Part shown: positions 1-6,968 of the stretch, piece by piece | How positions within the stretch are numbered: the stretch's first letter is position 1 | Layout of the letters: every line of letters starts with the position of its first letter | Assembly (NCBI GenBank): GCA_937893485.1 | Contig: CALBJL010000024.1 | Span: forward strand, 1-54,465 | Reading direction: 5' to 3' | DNA from: an uncultured bacterium | Lineage (GTDB): Bacteria; Bacillota; Clostridia; Lachnospirales; Lachnospiraceae | DNA length: 54,465 nucleotides | Position numbers and translations under genes: made by a program | Notes under the pieces: model-generated | What the model was told of the DNA's origin: nothing | Seen by the model: only the letters and a program-made list of their open reading frames with translations | Databases searched by the model: none

Positions 1-200
1 ACTTTGTTCGGGCCAACCTCTGTCAGCTCTACGTCGAACTCGTCTTTCTCCTCAGCTGCTGCTGCGTCTCCGCCTGCTGCTGCAACTACAACGCCTGCTG
101 CTGCAGATACGCCGAACTCTTCTTCACATGCTTTTACTAAATCATTTAACTCTAATACGGTTAAGCCTTTGATAACCTCAATGATCTCTGCTGTTGTCAT
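1..200 (-). CDS. rplL: 50S ribosomal protein L7/L12, partial at the left edge
   Basis: Only the N-terminal 66 codons are present; the gene continues beyond base 1. The product begins MTTAEIIEVIKGLTVLELND, the dimerisation domain of L7/L12, followed by the Ala/Gly-rich hinge (about residues 31-50) and the start of the C-terminal factor-binding domain. L7/L12 forms the ribosomal stalk that recruits translational GTPases. An AGGAGG ribosome binding site lies 8 bases before the ATG. It follows rplJ by 48 bases in the usual rplJ-rplL order, so both should be read from the promoter at 940-968 and share L10 leader control. Confidence 0.97.
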   Translation of the reverse strand, partial: MTTAEIIEVIKGLTVLELNDLVKACEEEFGVSAAAGVVVAAAGGDAAAAEEKDEFDVELTEVGPNK

Positions 201-248
201 TATTTTTTCCTCCTGAAATTTTTATGCTTATTTTAATAATTTGCTGAA

Positions 249-770
249 TTATTCAGCTTCCTCAGCAGCTGCAGGTGCCTCTGCTGAACCATCCTTCTCT
301 GCGATCTGCTTGATAACACGAGCGAAGTTGGTGATCGGTGACTGCATACTTCCAAGTAACTTGGACAGTAATACCTCACGTGAAGGAATAGAAGAAATAG
401 CTTTCATTCCCTCTGCGTCATAGAAGTTACCCTCTACAACACCCGCCTTGATCTCTAACTTAGGTGCTTTCTTTGCAAACTCTGCCAATACTCTTGCAGG
501 TGCAGTTGCATCTGTAGTAGAGATTGCAATCGCGTTCGGTCCTTCCAGAACTCCTGAAAGGCTCTCGAAATCTGTTCCCTTGAAAGCGAAGTTCATGAAG
601 GTATTCTTGTATACCTTATAAGTAACTCCGGCTTCTCTGAGCTGCTTACGTAACTGGGTATCCTCAGCAACTGTCAGTCCACAGTAATCAACGATCACTA
701 CTGACTGCGCATCCTTGATGCTGTCGGAAATCTCCTGTACGATCGGTGCTTTCAATTCTACTTTTGCCAC
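249..770 (-). CDS. rplJ: 50S ribosomal protein L10
   Basis: A 173-residue L10 that anchors L7/L12 dimers to 23S rRNA. The N-terminal RNA-binding domain (MAKVELKAPIVQEI, then VVIVDYCGLTV) and the acidic Ala/Glu-rich tail are typical. The start is a GTG at 770: AGGAGGT lies about 10 bases upstream and the reading frame fits family length. The gene sits between the L10 leader (about 879-928) and rplL. Expression is probably autoregulated by L10(L12)4 binding to that leader. Confidence 0.97.
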   Translation of the reverse strand: MAKVELKAPIVQEISDSIKDAQSVVIVDYCGLTVAEDTQLRKQLREAGVTYKVYKNTFMNFAFKGTDFESLSGVLEGPNAIAISTTDATAPARVLAEFAKKAPKLEIKAGVVEGNFYDAEGMKAISSIPSREVLLSKLLGSMQSPITNFARVIKQIAEKDGSAEAPAAAEEAE

Positions 771-820
771 GAATCTTTTACCTCCTATTTTATTTTTGAT
801 ATTGCGTTAGATGAGGTATG

Positions 821-853
821 AAAAAAGCCCCTTCTCGCATTGCGCGAAGGGGC
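821..853 (-). terminator. Intrinsic terminator/attenuator in the rplJ leader
   Basis: On the minus strand a GC-rich stem (GCCCCTT pairing with AAGGGGC, loop containing CGCAATGCG) is followed by TTTTTT, ending about 50 bases before the rplJ start. It lies directly downstream of the L10 leader fold, the position where Firmicute L10 leaders commonly place an attenuator. The hairpin is seen directly; the regulatory role is inferred. Confidence 0.8.
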
Positions 854-930
854 AGAATCTCAAAAATTCTATCAATCTCCTCGGCAGGCACTACGTTTAC
901 GCCTTTCGGCACCTGCTGTCTTCGGCAACA
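854..930 (-). ncRNA. Ribosomal protein L10 leader RNA
   Basis: The minus-strand transcript here carries the conserved L10-leader core: GCCGAAGACAGCAGGTGCC, then GAAAGGC, GTAAACGTAGTGCC and TGCCGAGG (core about 879-928). This matches the known L10 leader family found upstream of rplJ-rplL in Firmicutes. It lies between the promoter at 940-968 and the terminator at 821-853, as expected for autogenous control by L10(L12)4. Confidence 0.88.
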
Positions 931-939
931 TTCTCGGTG

Positions 940-968
940 ATTATATCACCCATTTATATATCTGTCAA
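940..968 (-). promoter_or_regulatory. Sigma-A promoter of rplJ-rplL
   Basis: Minus-strand TTGACA (963-968) and TATAAT (940-945) separated by exactly 17 bases, both perfect consensus hexamers. It sits just upstream of the L10 leader, so rplJ-rplL can be transcribed independently of the rplK-rplA unit. Confidence 0.95.
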
Positions 969-994
969 TCATTTTTTACTAGTATTCAGACTAA

Positions 995-1153
995 AACAGT
1001 TCAGACGCGCCATTCGCAAAGGCGCTTACCAGCGCTTTCCCGCTGCTTCGCAGCTAACTTTGCTCATAATCGGGCGCTCACCTCATCGCTTGAAAAACGT
1101 TGTCACTCATGCAAGCATGGTGCCCCCGTTTTATCAGCGATGGCTGAACTGTT
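995..1153. repeat. 159-bp rplA-rplJ intergenic segment bounded by a 10-bp inverted repeat
   Basis: The spacer between the end of rplA and the rplJ promoter is bounded by perfect inverted arms AACAGTTCAG (995-1004) and CTGAACTGTT (1144-1153). The right arm runs into the rplA stop codon. The interior has further small dyads and no convincing reading frame. It could be a miniature mobile element or a large terminator-like structure; no flanking target duplication is evident. Confidence 0.4.
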
Positions 1154-1844
1154 AGGCTAACTTTGTAACGTTGATCTTCACGCCGGGTCCCATAGTAGGA
1201 GCTACAACACAGCTCTTTAAATACTGTCCCTTTAATGAAGACGGCTTTGCCTTGTTGATTGCTGCGATCAGGCTCTGGAAGTTGTCCGCTAACTGCTCTT
1301 CTGTGAAAGACGCTTTTCCAATAGGCACGTGGATAATGTTGGCTTTATCCAATCTGTACTCGATCTTACCGGCTTTGATGTCGTTGACAGCCTTTGTAAC
1401 ATCCATTGTAACTGTACCAGCCTTCGGGTTCGGCATTAAGCCCTTAGGTCCGAGAACACGACCTAAACGTCCTACAACACCCATCATATCCGGAGTTGCT
1501 ACTACAACGTCGAAGTCTAACCATCCCTCGTTCTGGATCTTAGGGATCAGCTCCTCACCGCCTACGAAGTCAGCGCCTGCTGCCTGTGCCTCGTCTAACT
1601 TTGTTCCCTTTGCGAAAACTAATACTCTTACAGTCTTACCTGTTCCATGAGGCAGTACAACTGCGCCACGGATCTGCTGCTCTGCATGACGACCATCGCA
1701 ACCGGTTCTGATATGAACCTCGATTGTCTCATCAAATTTTGCAACCGCTGACTTCTTAGCCAGAGCGATTGCCTCAGCTACATCATACTGAACGGTACGA
1801 TCAATATTCTTTGCAGCTTCCTGATATCTTTTTCCTCTTTTCAT
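1152..1844 (-). CDS. rplA: 50S ribosomal protein L1
   Basis: A 230-residue L1, full length for the family. Visible landmarks are MKRGKRYQEAAKNID at the N-terminus, the conserved VGRLGRVLGPKGLMPNPKAG segment (about residues 123-143) and the C-terminal GPGVKINV. L1 forms the mobile L1 stalk near the E site, and in many bacteria represses its own operon. An AGGAGGT site precedes the ATG at 1844. It follows rplK after an unusually long 227-base spacer. Confidence 0.98.
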   Translation of the reverse strand: MKRGKRYQEAAKNIDRTVQYDVAEAIALAKKSAVAKFDETIEVHIRTGCDGRHAEQQIRGAVVLPHGTGKTVRVLVFAKGTKLDEAQAAGADFVGGEELIPKIQNEGWLDFDVVVATPDMMGVVGRLGRVLGPKGLMPNPKAGTVTMDVTKAVNDIKAGKIEYRLDKANIIHVPIGKASFTEEQLADNFQSLIAAINKAKPSSLKGQYLKSCVVAPTMGPGVKINVTKLA

Positions 1845-2071
1845 TATAAATTACCTCCTAGTGGTATTAACGGGCTTTTTCGCCCTTCCACGATAAAGTA
1901 TCAAAAGTCTTTTCGATGAATTTGCCTAAGTTAATTATTTTTTGCTGAAATAATGAAGTTCTTTTCGTTAAGCCCAGACTTCGTTTACACTCGTCTTTGC
2001 TAATCTCAAAGAACGACCTCGCAACACGCTCTGTCGTCGCTTACGCTCGCCACTCGCTAGTTGCTTTCGGT
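1845..2071. other. Long rplK-rplA spacer with dyads
   Basis: This 227-base spacer interrupts a pair that is usually nearly contiguous. Just after the rplK stop, the minus strand can fold an imperfect hairpin closed by GCAAC and GTTGC (about 2020-2065). Just before the rplA ribosome binding site lies a short GGGC/GCCC hairpin with a GAAAAA loop (about 1870-1884), which might affect rplA translation. No gene is visible. Confidence 0.35.
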
Positions 2072-2497
2072 CTACTCCTCAACAGTAACGCCCATGCTGC
2101 GGCAGGTACCAGCGATCATGCTCATGGCTGCCTCAAGGCTTGCTGCGTTTAAGTCGGGCATTTTCAGCTCTGCGATTTCCTGAAGCTTTGCTTTGGAGAT
2201 AGTTGCAACCTTGGTCTTGTTCGGAACACCTGAACCACTCTTGATGTTGCAAGCTTTCTTGATCAGTACCGGAGCAGGAGGAGTCTTAGTGATGAAGCTA
2301 AAACTTCTGTCTGCGTATACGGTGATCACTACAGGAATAATCAGATCTCCCTGATCTGCCGTTCTTGCATTAAACTGTTTTGTGAACTCCACGATGTTTA
2401 CACCGTGCTGTCCAAGGGCAGGTCCAACCGGGGGTGCTGGTGTAGCTTTTCCGGCAGGGATCTGTAACTTAATATATCCTTCTACTTTCTTTGCCAT
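2072..2497 (-). CDS. rplK: 50S ribosomal protein L11
   Basis: A 141-residue L11 of normal length. The N-terminal domain shows the proline-rich PAGKATPAPPVGPALGQHG, contacted by thiopeptides and release factors in other bacteria; the C-terminal rRNA-binding domain contains KSGSGVPNK and ends GTCRSMGVTVEE. AGGAGGAATTTTCCAA precedes the ATG. It follows nusG by 35 bases, the classic secE-nusG-rplK order. Confidence 0.98.
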   Translation of the reverse strand: MAKKVEGYIKLQIPAGKATPAPPVGPALGQHGVNIVEFTKQFNARTADQGDLIIPVVITVYADRSFSFITKTPPAPVLIKKACNIKSGSGVPNKTKVATISKAKLQEIAELKMPDLNAASLEAAMSMIAGTCRSMGVTVEE

Positions 2498-2532
2498 TTG
2501 GAAAATTCCTCCTTCTTTAATATAAGAAGATT

Positions 2533-3051
2533 TTAATAAGTCTTCTTGACTTCTGCGAAACTTATTTCTACCGGTGTTTCGCGACCGAATAAATCAACAT
2601 TGATTGTCACGATCTGCTTGTTATGATTCATTGACTGAATGACGCCAATCGTGTCTTTCCAGACACCTCCGATGACGGTAACGGTATCGCCTTCCTCAAA
2701 ATCTACTGTCACGCCCTCTGTCTTGATGCCAAGATTATGCATTTCCATGTCAGTCAGGGGAACCGGCTTCGATCCCGGTCCGACAAATCCTGTCACGCCA
2801 CGGGTATTTCTGACCACATACCATGTATCGTCGTTCATGATCATGTTGATCAGTACATAACCGGGAAACATTTTCTTCTGAACCTGTTTCTTGACACCGT
2901 TCTTCAGCTCTGCTACGTCCAGCATCGGTACGCGAACCTCTAAAATCTGATCTTCCAGATGACGGTTTTCAATAGTTTTGTCAATGTTGGCTTTTACCTT
3001 ATTCTCGTAACCGGAATAAGTATGCACTACATACCAATTCGCTTCTGCCAT
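2533..3051 (-). CDS. nusG: Transcription termination/antitermination factor NusG
   Basis: A 172-residue NusG. The N-terminal NGN domain starts WYVVHTYSGYENKVKANID and binds RNA polymerase. The C-terminal KOW domain (FEEGDTVTVIGGVWKDTIG, about residues 118-137) interacts with ribosomal or termination partners. Start ATG at 3051 with GAGGTGACAGT upstream. It lies 18 bases after secE in the conserved rpmG-secE-nusG-rplK cluster. Confidence 0.98.
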   Translation of the reverse strand: MAEANWYVVHTYSGYENKVKANIDKTIENRHLEDQILEVRVPMLDVAELKNGVKKQVQKKMFPGYVLINMIMNDDTWYVVRNTRGVTGFVGPGSKPVPLTDMEMHNLGIKTEGVTVDFEEGDTVTVIGGVWKDTIGVIQSMNHNKQIVTINVDLFGRETPVEISFAEVKKTY

Positions 3052-3069
3052 ACTGTCACCTCATCCTTC

Positions 3070-3276
3070 CTATAATCCAACAAGGAAATTCACGCCATAC
3101 TGGATAATGAAATCCAGAATCGCGATGATCAGACCTAAGATAATTGACGTGATAACAACTGCTGTTGTCTCTTTGGCAACGTTCTCTTTGGTCGGCCAGA
3201 TAATCTTACGAAATTCAGCCTTCAGACCTGTGAACCAACTTGTTTTCTGGGTTTCGATGTTTTTCTCTGATCCCAT
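3070..3276 (-). CDS. secE: Preprotein translocase subunit SecE
   Basis: A 68-residue SecE of the short, single-membrane-segment type. A basic cytoplasmic part with the signature WFTGLKAEFRKIIWPTKENV (about residues 14-33) precedes one transmembrane helix (about 42-66, VVITSIILGLIIAILDFI). It stabilises SecY in the membrane. AAGGAAG precedes the ATG; it is 38 bases downstream of rpmG and 18 upstream of nusG. Confidence 0.97.
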   Translation of the reverse strand: MGSEKNIETQKTSWFTGLKAEFRKIIWPTKENVAKETTAVVITSIILGLIIAILDFIIQYGVNFLVGL

Positions 3277-3314
3277 GTTATCACTTCCTTTGCTCAGTCT
3301 CGGTTTAACGGATA

Positions 3315-3464
3315 CTATTTTGTCTCCTTATGCAGGGTATGAGTCTTGCAGAATCTGCAATACTTCTTAGTCTCCATTCTGTCCGGATGAGTCTTCTTGT
3401 CTTTCGTCATGTTGTAATTACGCTGCTTGCACTCTGTGCATGCTAAAGTAATTCTAGTGCGCAC
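3315..3464 (-). CDS. rpmG: 50S ribosomal protein L33
   Basis: A 49-residue L33 read by hand. It starts at a GTG (3464) preceded by GGAGGTGGAAGTT, reads MRTRITLACTECKQRNYN, then KKTHPDRMETKKYC and ends KTHTLHKETK. Two CxxC pairs (CTEC and CRFC) mark the zinc-binding form. It is the first gene of the rpmG-secE-nusG unit, downstream of the sigma-A promoter at 3533-3561. Confidence 0.95.
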   Translation of the reverse strand: MRTRITLACTECKQRNYNMTKDKKTHPDRMETKKYCRFCKTHTLHKETK

Positions 3465-3532
3465 AACTTCCACCTCCGTTATTCTACTTGATTTTAGGCA
3501 TAAAAAAAAGACCTACTTCCATCGCAAGCATA

Positions 3533-3561
3533 AATATATCACGATTATTTTGCACCGTCAA
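3533..3561 (-). promoter_or_regulatory. Sigma-A promoter of rpmG-secE-nusG-rplK-rplA
   Basis: Minus-strand TTGACG (3556-3561) and TATATT (3533-3538) with a 17-base spacer, about 70 bases before the rpmG start. It shares the intergenic space with a divergent SigD-like promoter at 3603-3629. Confidence 0.88.
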
Positions 3562-3602
3562 TCTTTTTTTCAACATTTTAAAAATATATTTTAAAAACTA
3601 CT

Positions 3603-3629
3603 TATATTTACATCTATTCCGACCGATAA
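3603..3629 (+). promoter_or_regulatory. SigD (sigma-28) type promoter of the FliD-like gene
   Basis: CCGATAA (3623-3629) is preceded by TATA (3603-3606) with a 16-base spacer, the same spacing as the clear flagellin promoter in this window (TAAA, 16 bases, CCGATAT). The -35 half is one mismatch from TAAA, so it may be weak. It lies about 70 bases before the start of a flagellar gene. Confidence 0.6.
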
Positions 3630-3697
3630 AAACACTATAAGGTTATACGTTCCCCGCGCAGATGCGTGCATTTCACGGAAGAAAGGAGGGGACACCT

Positions 3698-5023
3698 ATG
3701 GCTGGTAATGTCATGTCAGTTGCGTACAACCATCTGAGTGCCATGTACGGCATCTCCATGGGTACGAGTAATAAGTACGATTCGCACAAGCAAAGCGAGC
3801 TGCGTTCGACTTGTAACAGCATCATAAAATCTAATCGGCAATCCCCTCTGTACAAGATCAAATCAGGGGGTAACGTTCAGAAGTTTGCGATCGATATCAA
3901 AGATCAGGCTCACACGATCAAAAATGTAGTGGCTTCTCTGTCCGAAAACGGAGAAGGTCTTGAGAGCGCATTCCGCAAGCGGATCGCCTCCAGCAATGAT
4001 CCCGATATCGTAACCGCAGAGTATGTCGGCAATGAAGATGACATCATTGATACGCAGAGCGCAGGCTTTCAGATGGAAGTTCAGCAGCTTGCGACACCGC
4101 AGGTCAATACGGGACATTTTCTGCGACGCGCCGGACACGATTTCAGACCCGGCAGCTACAGCTTTGACCTGAACACGAATACCACATCCTACGAGTTCCA
4201 GTTTAATGTCAATGATGACGATACAAACGAAGATGTCTTAAACAAGCTGCGCAAGCTGATCAACAATGCCAACATCGGACTGCAGGCAGATCTGCTCTAC
4301 GATGAGCGCGGCACATCCAAGGCGCTCCGGATCGAGTCCAAACAGACCGGTCTTGGTGAGGGCGAGAGTTATCTGTTCCAGATCGTTCCCGAGAACACCA
4401 GAGGCTCGCGGGAAGCTATGGAGCTGCTGGGGATCGACAAGGTTTCTTCCCCTGCGGAAAATTCCTCTTTCCTGCTCAACGGTACCAGACATTCTTCTTA
4501 TTCAAATACGTTTACGGTCAACAATATGTTTTCCGTGACACTGAACGGTGTCAGTCTGCCGGGTCACTCCGCATCCGTCGGTTTCAAGCCCAGCACAGAC
4601 GCTGTCACAGACAATATTAATCGGCTCGCCTCCGCGTATAATGGCATCATCAATACGGCACACCGCTATGCCGATACACAGAAGTCCAGTGATTTGCTGC
4701 TGCGGGATATCAGCAGCATCGCGAAGAAGTTCTCGGCCGATTTCAAAAAGATCGGACTGAACATCGGTGAGGACAGCACAATGACTGTAGACCACGATGC
4801 ACTGGCAGCCGCGATCAGCGGCGATGACATCGCACACACCTTCAAGGTATTAAACAAATTCCGCGATGCGCTCGGCGCAAAGGCAGATCAGGCATCGATC
4901 AACCCGATGAACTATGTGGATAAAGTGATCGTTGCTTACAAGAATCCGAATCCGGAGAAAAACTTTGCGACTCCGTATATCACGAGCATGTATTCGGGTA
5001 TGATGCTGGATCGGATCTGTTAA
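3698..5023 (+). CDS. FliD-like flagellar hook-associated protein 2 paralogue
   Basis: A 441-residue product starting MAGNVMSVAYNHLSAMYGIS at the ATG with AGGAGG 8 bases upstream; an in-frame ATG at 3662 is possible but lacks such a site. The segment GFQMEVQQLATPQVNTGHFL resembles the FliD N-terminal domain, and the C-terminal half (TDNINRLASAYNGIIN, then KKIGLNIGEDSTMTVD) resembles the FliD C-terminal domain. FliD caps the growing filament. This copy is shorter and more divergent than FliD at 43488, lacks the usual start (GMNSGLDTESII) and stands alone beside the ribosomal cluster. It may be an alternative cap or a filament-associated protein. It is convergent with legB. Confidence 0.75.
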   Translation: MAGNVMSVAYNHLSAMYGISMGTSNKYDSHKQSELRSTCNSIIKSNRQSPLYKIKSGGNVQKFAIDIKDQAHTIKNVVASLSENGEGLESAFRKRIASSNDPDIVTAEYVGNEDDIIDTQSAGFQMEVQQLATPQVNTGHFLRRAGHDFRPGSYSFDLNTNTTSYEFQFNVNDDDTNEDVLNKLRKLINNANIGLQADLLYDERGTSKALRIESKQTGLGEGESYLFQIVPENTRGSREAMELLGIDKVSSPAENSSFLLNGTRHSSYSNTFTVNNMFSVTLNGVSLPGHSASVGFKPSTDAVTDNINRLASAYNGIINTAHRYADTQKSSDLLLRDISSIAKKFSADFKKIGLNIGEDSTMTVDHDALAAAISGDDIAHTFKVLNKFRDALGAKADQASINPMNYVDKVIVAYKNPNPEKNFATPYITSMYSGMMLDRIC

Positions 5024-5044
5024 ATGAAACATAATCATAGAAGT

Positions 5045-5084
5045 AAAAATGGATGCAGCCAGCTCCGGCTGCATCCATTTTTTT
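5045..5084. terminator. Bidirectional intrinsic terminator after the FliD-like gene
   Basis: A 16-bp perfect stem (5045-5060 with 5067-5082) with loop AGCTCC is flanked by A and T runs, so it can terminate on both strands. It begins 21 bases after the FliD-like stop codon. Confidence 0.9.
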
Positions 5085-5113
5085 ATGTGATAGGAAATTC
5101 CTATCACATAAAA
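5081..5113. repeat. 16-bp perfect inverted repeat
   Basis: TTTTATGTGATAGGAA (5081-5096) and its exact complement TTCCTATCACATAAAA (5098-5113) are separated by one base. It overlaps the T-run of the preceding terminator. Such a near-continuous palindrome could be a protein-binding dyad or a cruciform; its role is unknown. Confidence 0.7.
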
Positions 5114-5116
5114 CGC

Positions 5117-5141
5117 TCCGCGAGGATGCGCACCTCGCGGA
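5117..5141. repeat. GC-rich hairpin in the convergent intergenic space
   Basis: TCCGCGAGG (5117-5125) pairs with CCTCGCGGA (5133-5141) across a 7-base loop. No T-run follows on either strand, so it is not a typical terminator. It is the third of a row of dyads between 5045 and 5198. Confidence 0.5.
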
Positions 5142-5176
5142 AATGAAGTATATGCTTCGCATACCGCTCGGGCGCG

Positions 5177-5200
5177 AAAGAGTCGCGGGCGACTCTTTTT
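5177..5200 (+). terminator. Terminator-like hairpin next to the legB stop
   Basis: AAAGAGTCGC (5177-5186) pairs with GCGACTCTTT (5189-5198), followed by more T on the plus strand. On the minus strand the same hairpin lies immediately after the legB stop codon with only a short T run in its arm, so it may end the leg operon or block read-through from the plus side. Confidence 0.65.
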
Positions 5201-6180
5201 TATACATTATAAATATCTGCTTTATACGCATCCATATGTGTGCGCATCCACGCGATCGTCTCCGCAATGCCTTCCGCAAACGTATACTGCTGTTTCCAGT
5301 CTGTCAGCTCATGGATCTTCGCATTGCAGCCGAGCAGTCGGTTCACTTCACTCTTTTCCGGCCGCAGGCGCTGTTCGTCACAGATAATGTGTGCCTTCGG
5401 GTTGATCTGTGAAATAATCTCATGTGCCAGATCCCCGATCGAGATTTCCTGCTGCGTTGCGATATTGATCTCCTCGCCGATCGTCCGGTCAGACTCCGCA
5501 ATCGCGATGAATCCGGCTGCCGTATCCTTGACATAGTTAAAATCTCTCGTCGGTGTCAGCGAGCCGAGCTTGATCTCCTCTTTTCCCGCCAGCAGCTGTG
5601 AAATAATCGTCGGGATCACCGCCCGCGCGGACTGTCTCGGTCCAAACGTATTAAACGGACGGACAATCGATACCGGAAGTCCAAAGCTGCGGTAAAAGCT
5701 CTCCGCCAGCCGGTCTGCCCCGATCTTGGTCGCAGAATAGGGGGATTGCCCCTGATACGGATGTTTTTCATCGATCGGCACATACTGCGCCGTGCCATAT
5801 ACCTCTGAAGTCGAAGTCACCATGATCCGCTCTGTACCGAGATCACGCGCTGCCTGCAGCACATTGAGCGTACCTTTGATATTCGTATCCACATAGGAAT
5901 CCGGTGAATGATAGCTGAACGGAATCGCAATCAGTGCCGCCAGATGGAACACCCCATCGACACCCTTCATCGCCTCACGCACACCGTTCGGATCACGGAT
6001 ATCCCCTGTAAATACCTCGATCTGATCCAGTTTTTCCTTCGGAAGCGTATCGAGCCATCCCCATGTATTGAACGAGTTATAGTATGCAAACGCCTTTACA
6101 TCATAGCCTTTTTCCAATAAACTCTCCGTCAGATGACTTCCGATAAAACCATCCGCGCCGGTTACAAGCACTTTTTTCAT
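5200..6180 (-). CDS. legB: LegB: nucleotide-linked GlcNAc 4,6-dehydratase (legionaminic acid pathway)
   Basis: A 326-residue extended short-chain dehydrogenase. TGADGFIGSH (residues 7-16) is the NAD-binding loop, and YSATK (Tyr148, Lys152) with Ser/Thr at 123-125 forms the catalytic centre. It should convert GDP- or UDP-GlcNAc to the 4-keto-6-deoxy sugar, the first committed step towards legionaminic acid; a PtmE-like guanylyltransferase in the same operon favours the GDP route known in Campylobacter jejuni. AGGAGGATGTT precedes the ATG. It is the last gene of the leg operon, 22 bases after legF. Other epimerase/dehydratase roles are possible, but the neighbours make LegB the best call. Confidence 0.88.
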   Translation of the reverse strand: MKKVLVTGADGFIGSHLTESLLEKGYDVKAFAYYNSFNTWGWLDTLPKEKLDQIEVFTGDIRDPNGVREAMKGVDGVFHLAALIAIPFSYHSPDSYVDTNIKGTLNVLQAARDLGTERIMVTSTSEVYGTAQYVPIDEKHPYQGQSPYSATKIGADRLAESFYRSFGLPVSIVRPFNTFGPRQSARAVIPTIISQLLAGKEEIKLGSLTPTRDFNYVKDTAAGFIAIAESDRTIGEEINIATQQEISIGDLAHEIISQINPKAHIICDEQRLRPEKSEVNRLLGCNAKIHELTDWKQQYTFAEGIAETIAWMRTHMDAYKADIYNV

Positions 6181-6202
6181 AACATCCTCCTATTCACATC
6201 TG

Positions 6203-6916
6203 TTACAGTTCATCATCATATTCCACATGCAGATAGCATTTCATAAGCACCTGCGCAATCTCAAAATCTACCACATCATCGATATCGATCGACCGCTCCT
6301 TCGGCATCACATACGCATAGGTGCCCTCTTTATAAAGTCCGGGCGCTCCCTGCGACAGCATCTCCGTCCGAAGCATATAGATCGCTCCGTTAATCCGGTA
6401 ATACACCGGCAGCTGCTGCCTGCCTACATTTGCCACCTGATCCAGGAATCCATTCATGCTGCCATCCTCCGGCAGTCTGTTACACCAGAGCGGCGAATGA
6501 TCCGTCTCACACACGGATACGACCGCATCCGCTGATTTTTCTTCAAACAGGCGGTATGCCCGTCTGATATCCGCCGCCTCCCGCAGTGGTGATGTCGGCT
6601 GCAGCAGCATCACGCAATCATACTGCTGTCCGCGTGCTGCGTACTGTTCAAGCACCCAACGCACTACATCCCAACTGCCTGCCGTATCGCCGGAAAGCTC
6701 CTCCGTTCGCAAAAACGGAACCTCTGCACCGTAATTACGTGCAATCTGCGCATATTCCTCGCTGTCCGTAGACACGTGGATACAATCGAACAGCTTCGAT
6801 TGTGCCGCCGCTATCACGGAATATCCGAGAAGCGGTCTGCCGTATAACGGTCTGATATTTTTATCCGTCAGCCCCTTTGATCCGCTGCGTGCCGGAATAA
6901 TTGCGATTGTTTTCAT
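6203..6916 (-). CDS. legF: LegF: CMP-legionaminic acid synthetase (CMP-sialic acid synthetase family)
   Basis: A 237-residue cytidylyltransferase. It carries IPARSGSKG (residues 7-15) and LLQPTSPLR (about 104-112), the hallmark CTP- and sugar-binding motifs of the NeuA/LegF/PseF family. It activates the nonulosonic acid with CTP to give the CMP-sugar used by Maf-type glycosyltransferases. The start is placed at ATG 6916, preceded by AAGGGGG and beginning MKTIAIIPAR; the frame is open to an ATG at 6946 that has no good ribosome site. It lies between legG and legB. Specificity for legionaminic rather than pseudaminic or neuraminic acid is inferred from LegB and PtmE. Confidence 0.88.
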   Translation of the reverse strand: MKTIAIIPARSGSKGLTDKNIRPLYGRPLLGYSVIAAAQSKLFDCIHVSTDSEEYAQIARNYGAEVPFLRTEELSGDTAGSWDVVRWVLEQYAARGQQYDCVMLLQPTSPLREAADIRRAYRLFEEKSADAVVSVCETDHSPLWCNRLPEDGSMNGFLDQVANVGRQQLPVYYRINGAIYMLRTEMLSQGAPGLYKEGTYAYVMPKERSIDIDDVVDFEIAQVLMKCYLHVEYDDEL

Positions 6917-6968
6917 GTAAAATCCCCCTTTAGTCCTATCGATCATCCGCAGTCACTGCCACGGATCA

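Noticed and set aside
811..1160. Two overlapping plus-strand frames of about 110 codons across the L10 leader
   Set aside because: They cover the antisense of the leader, promoter and rplA end, lack ribosome binding sites and have implausible composition.
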